Origin: JAGXQV01 sp964451375
Lineage (GTDB): Bacteria; Pseudomonadota; Gammaproteobacteria; Burkholderiales; Sulfuricellaceae
DNA: 57,625 nucleotides
Direction: 5' to 3'
Assembly: GCA_964451375.1 (NCBI GenBank)
Contig: CAYVIN010000020.1
Coordinates: 1-57,625 of the forward strand
The notes beneath the pieces are model-generated. The model had not been told where the DNA came from. It saw only the letters and a list, made by a program, of their open reading frames with translations, and searched no databases. Position 1 is the stretch's first letter, and each line of letters begins with the position of its first letter. A program made the translations under genes and the position numbers. Shown here piece by piece: positions 17,518 to 25,813 of this stretch.

Positions 17518-18280
17518 GCAGTTCGATGTCGTCACCCTGTTTCCCCCGATGTTCGACGCGATTACCCAGCATGGGGTGACGAGCCGGGCGCAGGAGCGCG
17601 GTTTGTACCAGTTGCGTTTGTGGAATCCGCGCGATTTCACGACCGACAACTACCGCACCATCGACGACCGCCCCTATGGCGGCGGGCCGGGAATGGTGAT
17701 GCTGGCGGAACCGCTGGAAAAGGCGCTTCACGTAGCGAAGGAAAAGCAGGCCGAAGCTGGCGTGGCGAAACCCAGGGTCATTCACCTGTCGCCGCAAGGC
17801 CGACCGCTCACCCACTCAGTAGTGATGGAGTTGGCGCAATTGCCGGGGCTGGTGCTCCTGGCGAGCCGCTACGAAGGCGTCGATGAACGCTTGTTGCGGC
17901 GCGAAGTAGATGAAGAAATTTCGCTGGGCGATTTTGTGATGTCCGGCGGCGAACTGGCGGCGATGGTGCTGCTTGATTGCCTGGTTCGGCAATTGCCCGG
18001 TGCGTTGGGCGATGCGGACTCGGCGGCGCAGGACTCGTTCGTCGATGGTTTGCTGGATTGCCCCCATTACACCCGTCCCGAGGTGTACCGGGGTGAAGGT
18101 GTGCCGGATATCCTGATGTCCGGCCATCATGCCCGGATTGCAAAGTGGCGTTTGAAGCAATCGCTGGGCAGAACCTGGTTGCGTAGGCCGGACTTATTGG
18201 CCAACCGCCAGTTAACAAAAGAGGAATCCGGGCTGCTGGCCGAGTTTCGGTTGGAGCAGGAACAGGATGCCAATAACTAA
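17513..18280 (+). CDS. trmD: tRNA (guanine-N1-)-methyltransferase TrmD, proposed ATT start
   Basis: TrmD methylates G37 of tRNAs using S-adenosylmethionine through a trefoil-knot fold. The motifs DDRPYGGGPGMVML, ASRYEGVDERL and DCPHYTRPEVYRG are diagnostic. The first ATG in frame (17549, MFDAIT) would delete the conserved first strand. Coding continues upstream as KQFDVVTLFPPMFDAIT, the expected family N-terminus. Between the in-frame TGA at 17459 and 17549 there is no ATG, GTG or TTG, only ATT at 17498, 17510 and 17513 plus one ATA and one CTG. Starting at ATT 17513 gives 255 residues, the length of the E. coli enzyme. It overlaps the rimM stop (ATTAA) with GGGGA eight bases upstream. Confidence 0.85.
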   Translation: MKQFDVVTLFPPMFDAITQHGVTSRAQERGLYQLRLWNPRDFTTDNYRTIDDRPYGGGPGMVMLAEPLEKALHVAKEKQAEAGVAKPRVIHLSPQGRPLTHSVVMELAQLPGLVLLASRYEGVDERLLRREVDEEISLGDFVMSGGELAAMVLLDCLVRQLPGALGDADSAAQDSFVDGLLDCPHYTRPEVYRGEGVPDILMSGHHARIAKWRLKQSLGRTWLRRPDLLANRQLTKEESGLLAEFRLEQEQDANN

Positions 18281-18302
18281 CGATGTAACAAGGAGTTTTT
18301 AA

Positions 18303-18704
18303 ATGGATTTGATTGCACAACTGGAACAGGAAGAAATCGCCCGCCTGGGCAAGACCATCCCCGTATTTGCCCCCGGCGACACGGTGATCGTGCAGGTGAA
18401 GGTAAAGGAAGGTAACCGCGAGCGTTTGCAGGCTTACGAAGGCGTGGTCATTGCCAAGCGTAATCGTGGTTTGAACTCCTCCTTCATCGTCCGCAAGATT
18501 TCTTCCGGCGAAGGCGTCGAGCGTACCTTCCAGACCTATTCCCCGCTGATCGCCAGCATCGAACTGAAACGCCGTGGCGACGTGCGCCGCGCCAAGCTGT
18601 ACTACCTGCGCCAGCGTTCCGGCAAGTCCGCGCGTATCAAGGAAAAGCTGGTGTCGCGCAGCCAGGCCGCAGCGATTGCCGCCAAAGCAACCGCCGCAGA
18701 ATAA
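18303..18704 (+). CDS. rplS: 50S ribosomal protein L19
   Basis: A 133-residue L19 beginning MDLIAQLEQEEIARLGKTIP, with the conserved FAPGDTVIVQVKVKEGNRER and RRGDVRRAKLYYLRQRSGKSARI. It has a strong ribosome site (AAGGAG) and is the last gene of the rpsP operon, followed by a terminator. The Ala/Lys-rich C-terminal extension is unremarkable. Confidence 0.97.
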   Translation: MDLIAQLEQEEIARLGKTIPVFAPGDTVIVQVKVKEGNRERLQAYEGVVIAKRNRGLNSSFIVRKISSGEGVERTFQTYSPLIASIELKRRGDVRRAKLYYLRQRSGKSARIKEKLVSRSQAAAIAAKATAAE

Positions 18705-18727
18705 GCGGCAGCGTAGCGAAAAAAAGG

Positions 18728-18752
18728 CCGCCCAAATCGGGCGGTTTTTTTT
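18728..18752 (+). terminator. Terminator of the rpsP-rplS operon
   Basis: CCGCCC, loop AAATC and GGGCGG are followed by eight T residues, 23 bases after the rplS stop. Confidence 0.92.
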
Positions 18753-18855
18753 CGTCCTGAGTTCCCAATTACTGCTCAACGTGGTGTTGGTTAATGGAGA
18801 TGCCTGTGACGCAAATCACGAGATCCGCAAAAACTCTTCCAAAGGTTAAAATGCG

Positions 18856-20694
18856 ATGATGAAAAAACGTTACCTGATTCCCTTTTGCCTGGCTTGCCTG
18901 AGTGGCGGCGTCCAGGCTGAAACCTCTCTGGATGTTGCGGCTCGCCTGGCGCGTAGTGGCGCATACCAATTGGCCTATCAACACGTCGAGCGCGACCAGC
19001 CCGCTCACGGTGCAGCGACATGGGCGCAGTGGGAGGCGCTGCGCCTGGCGCTGCTGGTCGATTTGCAGCGTGAGCCGGAAGTTTTGCAGCGCCTTGCGCA
19101 ACGCCCGGTGTTGCCGAAAGACGCGGCTGCGCTCTATCTGCCGGGGGCGCGGGCAGCGCTGAACAGCAACGACAGCGGATTGGCGCGCCGCTATCTGGCG
19201 AAATTCCTGTGGAGCGGCCCGACCTCCGGTGATGCGCTGGATGCTGCGCAAAGCGCCGCGTTGAGCGGCGTGGTTGGCGATGCTGCACGGATACTTAACG
19301 CCGAGCGCGCCACCTTGTTCCTCAACGACGAAAAAAGCGGCGAACTCTGGTCGAAATTCGGCACGGGACTGGAAGGCCGGCAAATTCGCCTGCCCAACCA
19401 AGCCGGCATTGCCGGGGCGGTATTCAGCAGCGGCAAGGCGCTCAATATTCCCGATGCCTACGCCGATCCGCGCTTCAACATCGCCAGTGACCAGAAAAGC
19501 GGCTATTTCACCCGCTCCATTTTGTGTGTCCCGGTTTTCGCCGCGAACGGCAAGATCATCGGTGTTCTGCAGGCGCTCAACAAACGCAGCGGGCCATTCC
19601 CCGGCGATGACGAACCCCGTCTACGCGCCGCCGCAGTGCAGGCGGCCCAGGTATTGGCCGGGGCTGCCGGGAACGGCGCGGATTATGCCGAGCACAACCT
19701 CAAGGAAGCGCGCCGTCTGGTGGTTGCCAGCTTTCTCGCCGAGCGCCGCGCCGATCAGGCGTATCTCGCCTTACTGCGTTATCGTCAGGATTACGCCCCG
19801 CTGGCGACCGAAGAAATCGCCGCCTATGGAGAAAAACTCCTGCTTGCCGACGGTGTGGCGGAAGCCGCCACCTGGCTGGCGCAACTTGACCAGAATCATC
19901 CCTTGATTTTGCAGGTGCGTTTGCGTAGCGGCCAGCTCAGCCCGGAAGCCGCCGTGAGCGCCGCCCGGCTCGCCATCGAGCCGCCGGCCCCGCCTCCGCC
20001 CGACAAAACCACCCGCAAAATCGTCAAGACCGCCTCGCCGCCGGCGAAACCGGTCGGCAAGGAACTTGCCGGGTATTGGGCGATCATCGGGAAAGCCGGA
20101 GAACAATTGAAAAATCCCGCCCTCCAGGCGGAATCCCTGGAACGCCGCCTCAATCTGGCGGGCCTCGCCGAAGCGGGCTTGGATGGCGCACATCCCGCCG
20201 CGTTGTGGCGAATCTACGAGGAACTCGGGCTGGCGAGCGCCAACCGCGCCCATTTGTTGATCGGTGAAGACCATCGCTGGCTGGAACTGGCGGTCAATAG
20301 TGCGGCTCCCGCTCCGCTTACGGCGCGCGCCCTGTTCGGTTTTCTCACTCAGCGTGGCGCGACGGCGGAAATCCGCAACGCCGCCAAGGTTCGACTGGTC
20401 GCCATGCTTATGCAAAAAGGTTTGGACATCGCCGCCGTGCGCCTCTTTGCCGGTGACGCCGATGCCGAAGTCATGCTGCTCGAACAATTGCAGGCGAGCG
20501 AAACAACCCGTCGCAGCGCAGTCCTCAGCGCTTTCGGACAAGCCGCCGCCGGGCGTGGCGACCCTCTGCGCGCCGCCGAATATTACCTGCGCGCCGCCAC
20601 CAGCCGGGATCGCAAACACGCTGCCGAAAACCTGGCCCGCGCCGGTCTGTATGACGATGCGCGGCGGCTCTACGAAGGTCAGGACAAACCATGA
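18856..20694 (+). CDS. Exported TPR-like protein with an internal GAF domain
   Basis: A 612-residue protein with a signal peptide (MMKKRYLIPFCLACLSGGVQA). Residues 22-130 and 285-612 are Ala/Leu/Glu/Arg-rich helical repeats, resembling TPR (AARLARSGAYQLAYQHVERD; AAEYYLRAATSRDRKHAAENLAR). Between them, about 135-280 is a recognisable GAF domain (LNAERATLFLNDEKSGELWS; CVPVFAANGKIIGVLQALNK). GAF domains are normally cytoplasmic, so a GAF behind a signal peptide is odd. Its stop overlaps the ogt start by four bases, giving a three-gene unit with ogt and xerD. Function unknown. Confidence 0.7.
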   Translation: MMKKRYLIPFCLACLSGGVQAETSLDVAARLARSGAYQLAYQHVERDQPAHGAATWAQWEALRLALLVDLQREPEVLQRLAQRPVLPKDAAALYLPGARAALNSNDSGLARRYLAKFLWSGPTSGDALDAAQSAALSGVVGDAARILNAERATLFLNDEKSGELWSKFGTGLEGRQIRLPNQAGIAGAVFSSGKALNIPDAYADPRFNIASDQKSGYFTRSILCVPVFAANGKIIGVLQALNKRSGPFPGDDEPRLRAAAVQAAQVLAGAAGNGADYAEHNLKEARRLVVASFLAERRADQAYLALLRYRQDYAPLATEEIAAYGEKLLLADGVAEAATWLAQLDQNHPLILQVRLRSGQLSPEAAVSAARLAIEPPAPPPPDKTTRKIVKTASPPAKPVGKELAGYWAIIGKAGEQLKNPALQAESLERRLNLAGLAEAGLDGAHPAALWRIYEELGLASANRAHLLIGEDHRWLELAVNSAAPAPLTARALFGFLTQRGATAEIRNAAKVRLVAMLMQKGLDIAAVRLFAGDADAEVMLLEQLQASETTRRSAVLSAFGQAAAGRGDPLRAAEYYLRAATSRDRKHAAENLARAGLYDDARRLYEGQDKP

Positions 20695-21152
20695 GTTATC
20701 AGGCGATTTTTCATCTACCCAACACCGCGCTGGGCATCAGTACCGGGCAAGGCCGCCTGGTGGGCGTCACCTTTCTGCCCCCCGGCACAGCCGCACTCGC
20801 GCCGCAGGACGACATCGCCCGCCTGACTTGTATTCAGCTGGCCGCGTATCTGGCCGACCCGGATTTCGTTTTCGATTTACCCCTGGAGATACACGGCACC
20901 CCGTTTCGCGAAAAAGTCTGGACGGCGCTGCGCGCCATACCGCCCGGCCATCCCCTCACCTACGGCGCGCTGGCTGCGCAACTCGGCTCTGCACCCCGCG
21001 CCGTCGGACAGGCCTGTGGCGCAAATCCCTTGCCGGTGGTGATCCCCTGTCACCGGGTGGTCGGCAAAAACGGCTTGGGCGGCTTCATGAATCACGACGG
21101 CGGCGAACCACTGGCCATCAAGCGTTGGCTGCTCGCCCATGAGCAACGCTGA
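20691..21152 (+). CDS. ogt: Methylated-DNA--protein-cysteine S-methyltransferase
   Basis: A 153-residue suicide repair protein that transfers O6-alkyl groups from guanine to its own cysteine. The active site VVIPCHRVVG is intact, preceded by the helix-turn-helix region (PLTYGALAAQLGSAPRAVGQACGANP) with the Arg finger. It lacks the Ada regulatory half, so the constitutive Ogt type is likely. It overlaps the upstream GAF gene by four bases and xerD by 14. Confidence 0.93.
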   Translation: MSYQAIFHLPNTALGISTGQGRLVGVTFLPPGTAALAPQDDIARLTCIQLAAYLADPDFVFDLPLEIHGTPFREKVWTALRAIPPGHPLTYGALAAQLGSAPRAVGQACGANPLPVVIPCHRVVGKNGLGGFMNHDGGEPLAIKRWLLAHEQR

Positions 21153-22035
21153 CCTGCTTGACGGTTTTTGCGACACCGTCTGGCTGGAAGACGGGTTGGC
21201 CCGCAACACCCTTGATGCTTATCGCAGCGACCTGACCTTGTTCGGCGTGTGGCTGGCAAAAACGCGCGGAAAAAGTGTATTGCTCGAAACCGACAAAGGG
21301 GATTTACAGGCCTATTTGCAACACCAGTTCCAGATCGCGAAAACCCGTCCCAGCACCGCCAGTCGCGAGTTGTCTGCGTTGAAACGATTCTTCCGCTACC
21401 TGCTGCGCGGCGGCTTGATCAAGGCCGATCCCACCTTGCTCATCGATACCCCCAAACAAGTCCGCCCGCTTCCGAAAAATCTCAGCGAAGCCGATGTTGA
21501 CGCCTTGCTCGGGATAACCTTGGGCGCGCCTCTCGATCTGCGCGACAAGGCCATGCTGGAAACCCTCTATGCCACCGGGTTGCGGGTTTCCGAACTGGTG
21601 GCCCTGAAAGTCGCCGAGGTCAGCCTGTCGATGGGTGTGGTGCGGGTGATGGGCAAAGGCAGCAAGGAACGCCTGGTGCCGCTGGGCGAGGAGGCCGTCA
21701 ACTGGATCACCCGTTATCTTGCAGAAGCCCGTCCCCTGTTGCTGTCCGGCAAAACCAGCGATGCCCTGTTCGTCACCCAACGCGGCGAGGCGATGACCCG
21801 CCAGGCCTTCTGGTATCTCATCAAACGCCGCGCCCTCCAGGCCGGCATCGGCAAGGCTCTGTCGCCGCACACCCTGCGGCACGCCTTCGCCACCCATTTG
21901 CTCAATCACGGCGCGGACTTGCGGGTGGTGCAAATGCTGCTCGGCCACGCGGATATCTCCACCACCCAGATTTACACCCATGTCGCCCGTGAGCGCCTGC
22001 AAAAGCTCCACGCAGAACATCATCCGCGCGGCTAG
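21139..22035 (+). CDS. xerD: Site-specific tyrosine recombinase XerD
   Basis: A 298-residue recombinase, the usual XerD length, which with XerC resolves chromosome dimers at dif. The SAM-like N-terminal domain spans residues 1-90. The catalytic residues are visible: Arg in LYATGLRVSELV, Lys in GKGSKERLVPLG, His and Arg in HTLRHAFATHLL, His in LGHADISTTQIY, and the nucleophile Tyr in QIYTHV. The chromosomal operon context argues for the housekeeping enzyme, not an integrase. Confidence 0.94.
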   Translation: MSNADLLDGFCDTVWLEDGLARNTLDAYRSDLTLFGVWLAKTRGKSVLLETDKGDLQAYLQHQFQIAKTRPSTASRELSALKRFFRYLLRGGLIKADPTLLIDTPKQVRPLPKNLSEADVDALLGITLGAPLDLRDKAMLETLYATGLRVSELVALKVAEVSLSMGVVRVMGKGSKERLVPLGEEAVNWITRYLAEARPLLLSGKTSDALFVTQRGEAMTRQAFWYLIKRRALQAGIGKALSPHTLRHAFATHLLNHGADLRVVQMLLGHADISTTQIYTHVARERLQKLHAEHHPRG

Positions 22036-22172
22036 AAATCACGGAATGCGGCGATCAAGCGGCGCAAAAATAAATCGGGACATTCCCGCAAAGGTGGCCT
22101 ATATTGGGGTTGTAGGTTTCCTCGTTGGTGTTTGGGAAATCTGCCAAATCGGAAATATCAGGAGTTTTGCCT

Positions 22173-22367
22173 ATGGGCGTATCCTCGGTATCGGCAAATA
22201 GTCTCGCAGTTGTTTCGCAGGCTGTCCGTCCTGAAGTGGGGGCGGCGGCGTCCGGGATGGAGCGCGGGAAGGTCAAAGGGAACGATGCGGGTGTGGGTGA
22301 AGCGCCCAGGCCCAGCGTCAATGCCGGCGGCCAGACAATCGGTACAACGATCAGTACCACAGCCTGA
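22173..22367 (+). CDS. Small protein of unknown function
   Basis: A 64-residue Ser/Ala/Gly-rich protein starting MGVSSVSANSLAVVSQAVRP, with ribosome site CAGGAG nine bases upstream. The end NAGGQTIGTTISTTA looks conserved in style. No membrane segment or signal peptide is evident. A terminator follows within 20 bases, supporting a real single-gene transcript. Confidence 0.55.
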   Translation: MGVSSVSANSLAVVSQAVRPEVGAAASGMERGKVKGNDAGVGEAPRPSVNAGGQTIGTTISTTA

Positions 22368-22385
22368 TGTCAGATCAGACTTACA

Positions 22386-22425
22386 GCGGCCCGAGGTGTG
22401 GAAACACCCGGGCCGCTTCGATTTT
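22386..22425 (+). terminator. Rho-independent terminator
   Basis: GCGGCCCG and CGGGCCGC form the base of a long hairpin, with inner AGGTGT/ACACC pairing and a GGAA loop. It is followed by TTCGATTTT. Confidence 0.75.
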
Positions 22426-22781
22426 CAGGGGTGAGCGCGGAAAATCCCGGGTTCGCGAATCTTGCGTCAAGGACGGCTCCTGGCTGGCGCTACATCTCGT
22501 ATAAGCCAGTCCTCAATCCAATACAAAAAACCGTGCAATCCGGCCCGTAGCGCGCTCACCAATCGGGTGAGCGCCAAAATCATTTTGAACCAACATCGTA
22601 TGCATCATGGCGAGCGGTCAACTGAGGTTTTATTGGATAATGCGTTCAAATCCGGCGCCAGAGCCAACTCCGTCGTTTGGTGAGGCGGTTGGTACAAACA
22701 CTGCACATCCCGATTGTTCCGATGTTTTCCCCATTTTTTAATTCTTGCACTAGAATTACCCCTTTTTGATTTTTCGCAATT
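22426..22781. other. Intergenic region upstream of ccmA
   Basis: No credible gene is visible in these 356 bases. The region holds a perfect hairpin at 22552-22574 (GCGCTCACC, loop AATCG, GGTGAGCGC), REP-like without a T-run. The last 80 bases are AT-rich and probably contain the ccm promoter, but I cannot place -35 and -10 with confidence. Confidence 0.5.
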
Positions 22782-23399
22782 ATGCTGGAAGCTAAAGACC
22801 TCGCTTGTGTGCGCGGCGACCGCACCTTGTTCAGCCGCCTGGGCTTCGTCGTCGGTGAGGGGGAGTTGTTGCTGGTGCAGGGCTCGAACGGCAGCGGCAA
22901 AACCAGTTTGTTGCGTATGGTGTGTGGTTTGATGGCCCCGGCGTACGGGGAAATCCACTGGCGTGGGGTGTCGATTGCCGATGAGCGCGAGGCGTTCCAT
23001 GCCGAAATGGCGTATTTCGGCCACGCCCCGGCGATCAAGGAGGATTTGAGTGCGCTGGAGAATCTGGAGTTTTCCAGCCGTCTGGCCGGCGATCCGGTGA
23101 GCCGCGAGGCCGCGACGGCGGCGTTGACCCGCCTCGGCGTCGGTCATTGCCGGGATTTGCCCGCCAAGGTGTTGTCGCAGGGCCAGCGGCGGCGTGTGGC
23201 GCTGGCGCGGATTCCGTTGTCGCGAGCCAAATTGTGGATACTCGATGAACCGTTGACGGCGCTGGACGTGGCGGCGGCGCAATTGGTTCAGAACCTGTTG
23301 GGAGAACACTTGTCCGAAGGAGGGATGGCGATGTTGACCACCCACCAGCCCCTGACGGTTGCCGGCATTGAGCCGCGTGTCTTGAGGTTGTCGGCATGA
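22782..23399 (+). CDS. ccmA: Cytochrome c maturation ATPase CcmA
   Basis: A 205-residue ABC ATPase of the CcmABCD complex that releases holo-CcmE. Walker A is GSNGSGKTS near residue 36, the signature is LSQGQRRRVALAR, and Walker B is LWILDEPLTALD. The next gene overlaps by four bases. Confidence 0.94.
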   Translation: MLEAKDLACVRGDRTLFSRLGFVVGEGELLLVQGSNGSGKTSLLRMVCGLMAPAYGEIHWRGVSIADEREAFHAEMAYFGHAPAIKEDLSALENLEFSSRLAGDPVSREAATAALTRLGVGHCRDLPAKVLSQGQRRRVALARIPLSRAKLWILDEPLTALDVAAAQLVQNLLGEHLSEGGMAMLTTHQPLTVAGIEPRVLRLSA

Positions 23400-24061
23400 A
23401 CGTGGTGTTGACCCTGATCCGCCGTGATTTGTTGCTGGCGATGCGGCGGCGCGGCGATGTGTTGACCATCCTGTTTTTTTTCGTGATCGTCGCCAGCCTG
23501 TTTCCGCTGGGCGTGGGGCCGGAACCCAAGCTGTTGCGCCTGATGGGCGGCGGGGTGGTGTGGGTCGCGGCGCTGCTGGCGGCCATGCTGGCGCTGGGGC
23601 GCTTGTTCGCCGCAGACTACGCGGACGGGACGCTGGAGCAGTTGATGTTGTCGCCGACGCCGCCGGTGTTGTGGATCGTCGGCAAGATTCTGGCGCATTG
23701 GCTGGTGAGCGGGGTGCCGCTGATATTGATGGCCCCGGTGTTGGGCATCCAGTTCGACCTGCCAGGCGAGGCGCTGGGCATACTGATGTTTTCGCTGCTG
23801 CTGGGCACTCCCGTGTTATCGATGATCGGCGCTATCGGCGCTGCGCTGACGTTGGGCTTGCGTGGCGGCGGGGTGCTGGTGTCGCTGCTGGTGCTGCCGC
23901 TGTACATTCCGGTGCTGATTTTCGGTGCGGGCGCGGTGGATGGGGCGATTTCCGGGCTGGGGTCGGAAGCGCATTTGTCGCTGCTCGGCGGGATACTGAT
24001 TTTGTCGTTTATGCTGGCCCCCTGGGCGGTAGCGGCGGCGTTGCGAATCTCGATTGAATAA
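23396..24061 (+). CDS. ccmB: Heme exporter subunit CcmB
   Basis: A 221-residue integral membrane protein with six predicted hydrophobic segments, matching CcmB in length. The N-terminus (LIRRDLLLAMRRRGDVLTILFFFVIV) and FAADYADGTLEQLMLSP are characteristic. It forms the membrane part of the CcmAB transporter-like complex. The downstream ccmC is separated by 288 bases of repeat DNA, unlike the tight spacing elsewhere in the locus. Confidence 0.93.
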   Translation: MNVVLTLIRRDLLLAMRRRGDVLTILFFFVIVASLFPLGVGPEPKLLRLMGGGVVWVAALLAAMLALGRLFAADYADGTLEQLMLSPTPPVLWIVGKILAHWLVSGVPLILMAPVLGIQFDLPGEALGILMFSLLLGTPVLSMIGAIGAALTLGLRGGGVLVSLLVLPLYIPVLIFGAGAVDGAISGLGSEAHLSLLGGILILSFMLAPWAVAAALRISIE

Positions 24062-24079
24062 CTGAGGTGCAATGTTTAG

Positions 24080-24258
24080 TTCTACTTTGTCAGATTACGT
24101 TAACCGCAGCCTGGCTCCCTCCCCCAACGGGGGAGGGCTGGGGTGGGGGCGATTTAAAGTCATGCAGTTGTTAGATTTGCCCGCCCCCATCCTGTCCTTC
24201 CCCCGTGGGGGGAAGGGACGAACTAACGGCCTTGGTCTTCTAATCTGACAAAGTAGAA
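24080..24258. repeat. RepA copy 2 inside the ccm locus
   Basis: A complete 179-bp element with termini TTCTACTTTGTCAGATT (24080-24096) and AATCTGACAAAGTAGAA (24242-24258), perfect inverted repeats. It is flanked by TTAG on both sides, a 4-bp target duplication. The interior carries GC-rich stems (GGGGGAGGG...; CTTCCCCCGTGGGGGGAAGG). There is no reading frame. It separates ccmAB from ccmC-I. Confidence 0.88.
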
Positions 24259-24263
24259 TTAGT

Positions 24264-24342
24264 GCTTAATTTTTAGTGTTTAAATGTTGGTGCGCCGACG
24301 GCGCGGTTTTGTTAAACATTAAAAATTCAACATTAAAAATTG
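24264..24342. repeat. RepE copy: AT-rich arms with GC-rich tip
   Basis: TTAATTTTTAGTGTTTAAATGTT and GTTAAACATTAAAAATTCAACATT form complementary AT-rich arms around TGCGCCGACGGCGCG. A related element occurs at 25711-25796, between ccmE and ccmF. Fragments occur at 160-178 and about 55594-55640. Confidence 0.65.
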
Positions 24343-24349
24343 CTTTTCC

Positions 24350-25087
24350 ATGAATTGGTATAAATATTCCTCACCCGCCACGTTCTACGTTCTCGCGGGA
24401 AAACTGATTCCCTGGTTTTACGCCGCAGCGGCGCTGCTTTGCGTGGCCGGACTGTATATCTCGTTTTTCCTGGCGCCTACCGATTTCCAGCAGGGCGAGG
24501 CTTACCGGATTATTTTCATCCACGTTCCGGCGGCCTGGATGTCGATGTTCATTTATATCGTGATGGCCTGCTGGGCGGGCTTGGGGCTGGCTTTCAACAC
24601 CCGTTTGTCGTTCATGATGGCGAGTGCGCTGGCCCCGACCGGGGCGCTGTTTACTTTCGTTTCGCTGTGGACGGGGGCGTTGTGGGGCAAGCCGATGTGG
24701 GGCGCGTGGTGGGTGTGGGATGCGCGCCTGACTTCGGAATTGATCCTGTTTTTTCTCTATCTGGGTTTCATGGCGTTGCAAGCCGCCATTGACGATCCGC
24801 GCCGCGCCGACCGCGCCGGCGCGTTGATTGCGCTGGTCGGGGTGGTTAACGTGCCGATCATCTATTTTTCGGTGAAGTGGTGGAATACCCTGCATCAGGG
24901 CGCGTCGATCAGCCTGACCAAAGCCCCCAGCATGGCGACCATCATGCTGGTGGGGATGCTGGTGATGGCGCTGGCGGCATGGGCGTACAGCATTGCGGCG
25001 GCGTTTTCGCGGGTGCGCAGCATCATTCTGGAGCGTGAGCGCAACAGCCAGTGGGTAGCGCTGATGCTGGAGGAGGGCCGCTCATGA
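24350..25087 (+). CDS. ccmC: Heme handling protein CcmC
   Basis: A 245-residue, six-segment membrane protein that loads heme onto CcmE. The periplasmic tryptophan-rich WWD motif is visible as WGAWWVWDARLTSE near residue 125. Flanking histidines that ligate heme are in FIHVPAAWMSM and KWWNTLHQG. The stop overlaps the ccmD start. Confidence 0.95.
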   Translation: MNWYKYSSPATFYVLAGKLIPWFYAAAALLCVAGLYISFFLAPTDFQQGEAYRIIFIHVPAAWMSMFIYIVMACWAGLGLAFNTRLSFMMASALAPTGALFTFVSLWTGALWGKPMWGAWWVWDARLTSELILFFLYLGFMALQAAIDDPRRADRAGALIALVGVVNVPIIYFSVKWWNTLHQGASISLTKAPSMATIMLVGMLVMALAAWAYSIAAAFSRVRSIILERERNSQWVALMLEEGRS

Positions 25088-25281
25088 ACTGGGGCAGTTT
25101 GGCGGAATTTCTCCACATGGGCGGTTATGGACTGTACGTGTGGGGCTCGTTCGGGGTGACGGCGGTGTTGCTCGGCGGGGAATTGTGGATGCTCAGGATT
25201 CATCGCCGCCAGGCGTTGCTGGATGCGCGCCGGGCAGTGGAATTCGGCAAGGTAAAGGATGAGAATGAAGACGCGGCATAA
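25084..25281 (+). CDS. ccmD: Cytochrome c maturation protein CcmD
   Basis: A 65-residue protein with one membrane segment (YVWGSFGVTAVLLGGELWML) followed by a basic cytoplasmic tail, as in CcmD. It starts at ATG 25084, overlapping ccmC by four bases. Its 3' end overlaps ccmE by 17 bases. Confidence 0.88.
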   Translation: MNWGSLAEFLHMGGYGLYVWGSFGVTAVLLGGELWMLRIHRRQALLDARRAVEFGKVKDENEDAA

Positions 25282-25711
25282 AAAACTGATGTGGATTGCG
25301 GTGGCTGTGCTGGGATTGGGCGCAGTTGCTGCGTTGATCCTTAACGCTTTCAACAGCAACCTGGTGTTTTTCTTTTCCCCGACCCAGATCGTCAAGGGTG
25401 AAGCGCCGCGTGACCGGGCATTCCGTGTCGGCGGACTGGTCGAGGCCGGCAGCGTAAAACGCGAGGCCGACGGTGTGACGGTGCGTTTCAAGGTGACTGA
25501 TACCGCACAGGCCGTTACGGTGGCTTATACCGGCATCCTTCCCGACCTCTTCAAGGAAGGCAAGGGCGTGGTGGCGGAAGGCCGGCTGGGTGCGGACGGC
25601 ATTTTCACCGCCAGTCAGGTGCTCGCCAAACACGATGAAAATTACATGCCCCCGGAAGCCGCCAGCGCCGTGGAACAGGCGCAGAAGGCGGAAAAAACCC
25701 TTAAAAAATAA
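25265..25711 (+). CDS. ccmE: Heme chaperone CcmE
   Basis: A 148-residue periplasmic protein with an N-terminal anchor. The start at 25265 (MKTRHKKLMWIAVAVLGLG) matches the family and has AAAGGA upstream; ATG 25259 is an alternative. The covalent heme-binding His and nearby Tyr are in AKHDENYMPPE near residue 120. The OB-fold core includes FRVGGLVEAGSVKR and VTVAYTGILPDLFKEGKGVVAEG. Confidence 0.95.
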   Translation: MKTRHKKLMWIAVAVLGLGAVAALILNAFNSNLVFFFSPTQIVKGEAPRDRAFRVGGLVEAGSVKREADGVTVRFKVTDTAQAVTVAYTGILPDLFKEGKGVVAEGRLGADGIFTASQVLAKHDENYMPPEAASAVEQAQKAEKTLKK

Positions 25712-25796
25712 TGTTGAATTGTTAGTGTTTAATGCTTGATGGGTGAGCGCCATGGGCGCGAATATTCATTAAAAATCAGCATTCAAAATTAGAAAT
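25711..25796. repeat. RepE copy between ccmE and ccmF
   Basis: AATGTTGAATTGTTAGTGTTTAATG and CATTAAAAATCAGCATTCAAAATT pair imperfectly around a GC-rich tip (GAGCGCCATGGGCGCG). It is the same design as the element at 24264. It begins at the ccmE stop codon and accounts for the 102-base ccmE-ccmF gap. Confidence 0.6.
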
Positions 25797-25813
25797 TACC
25801 CCAAGGAGTTACA

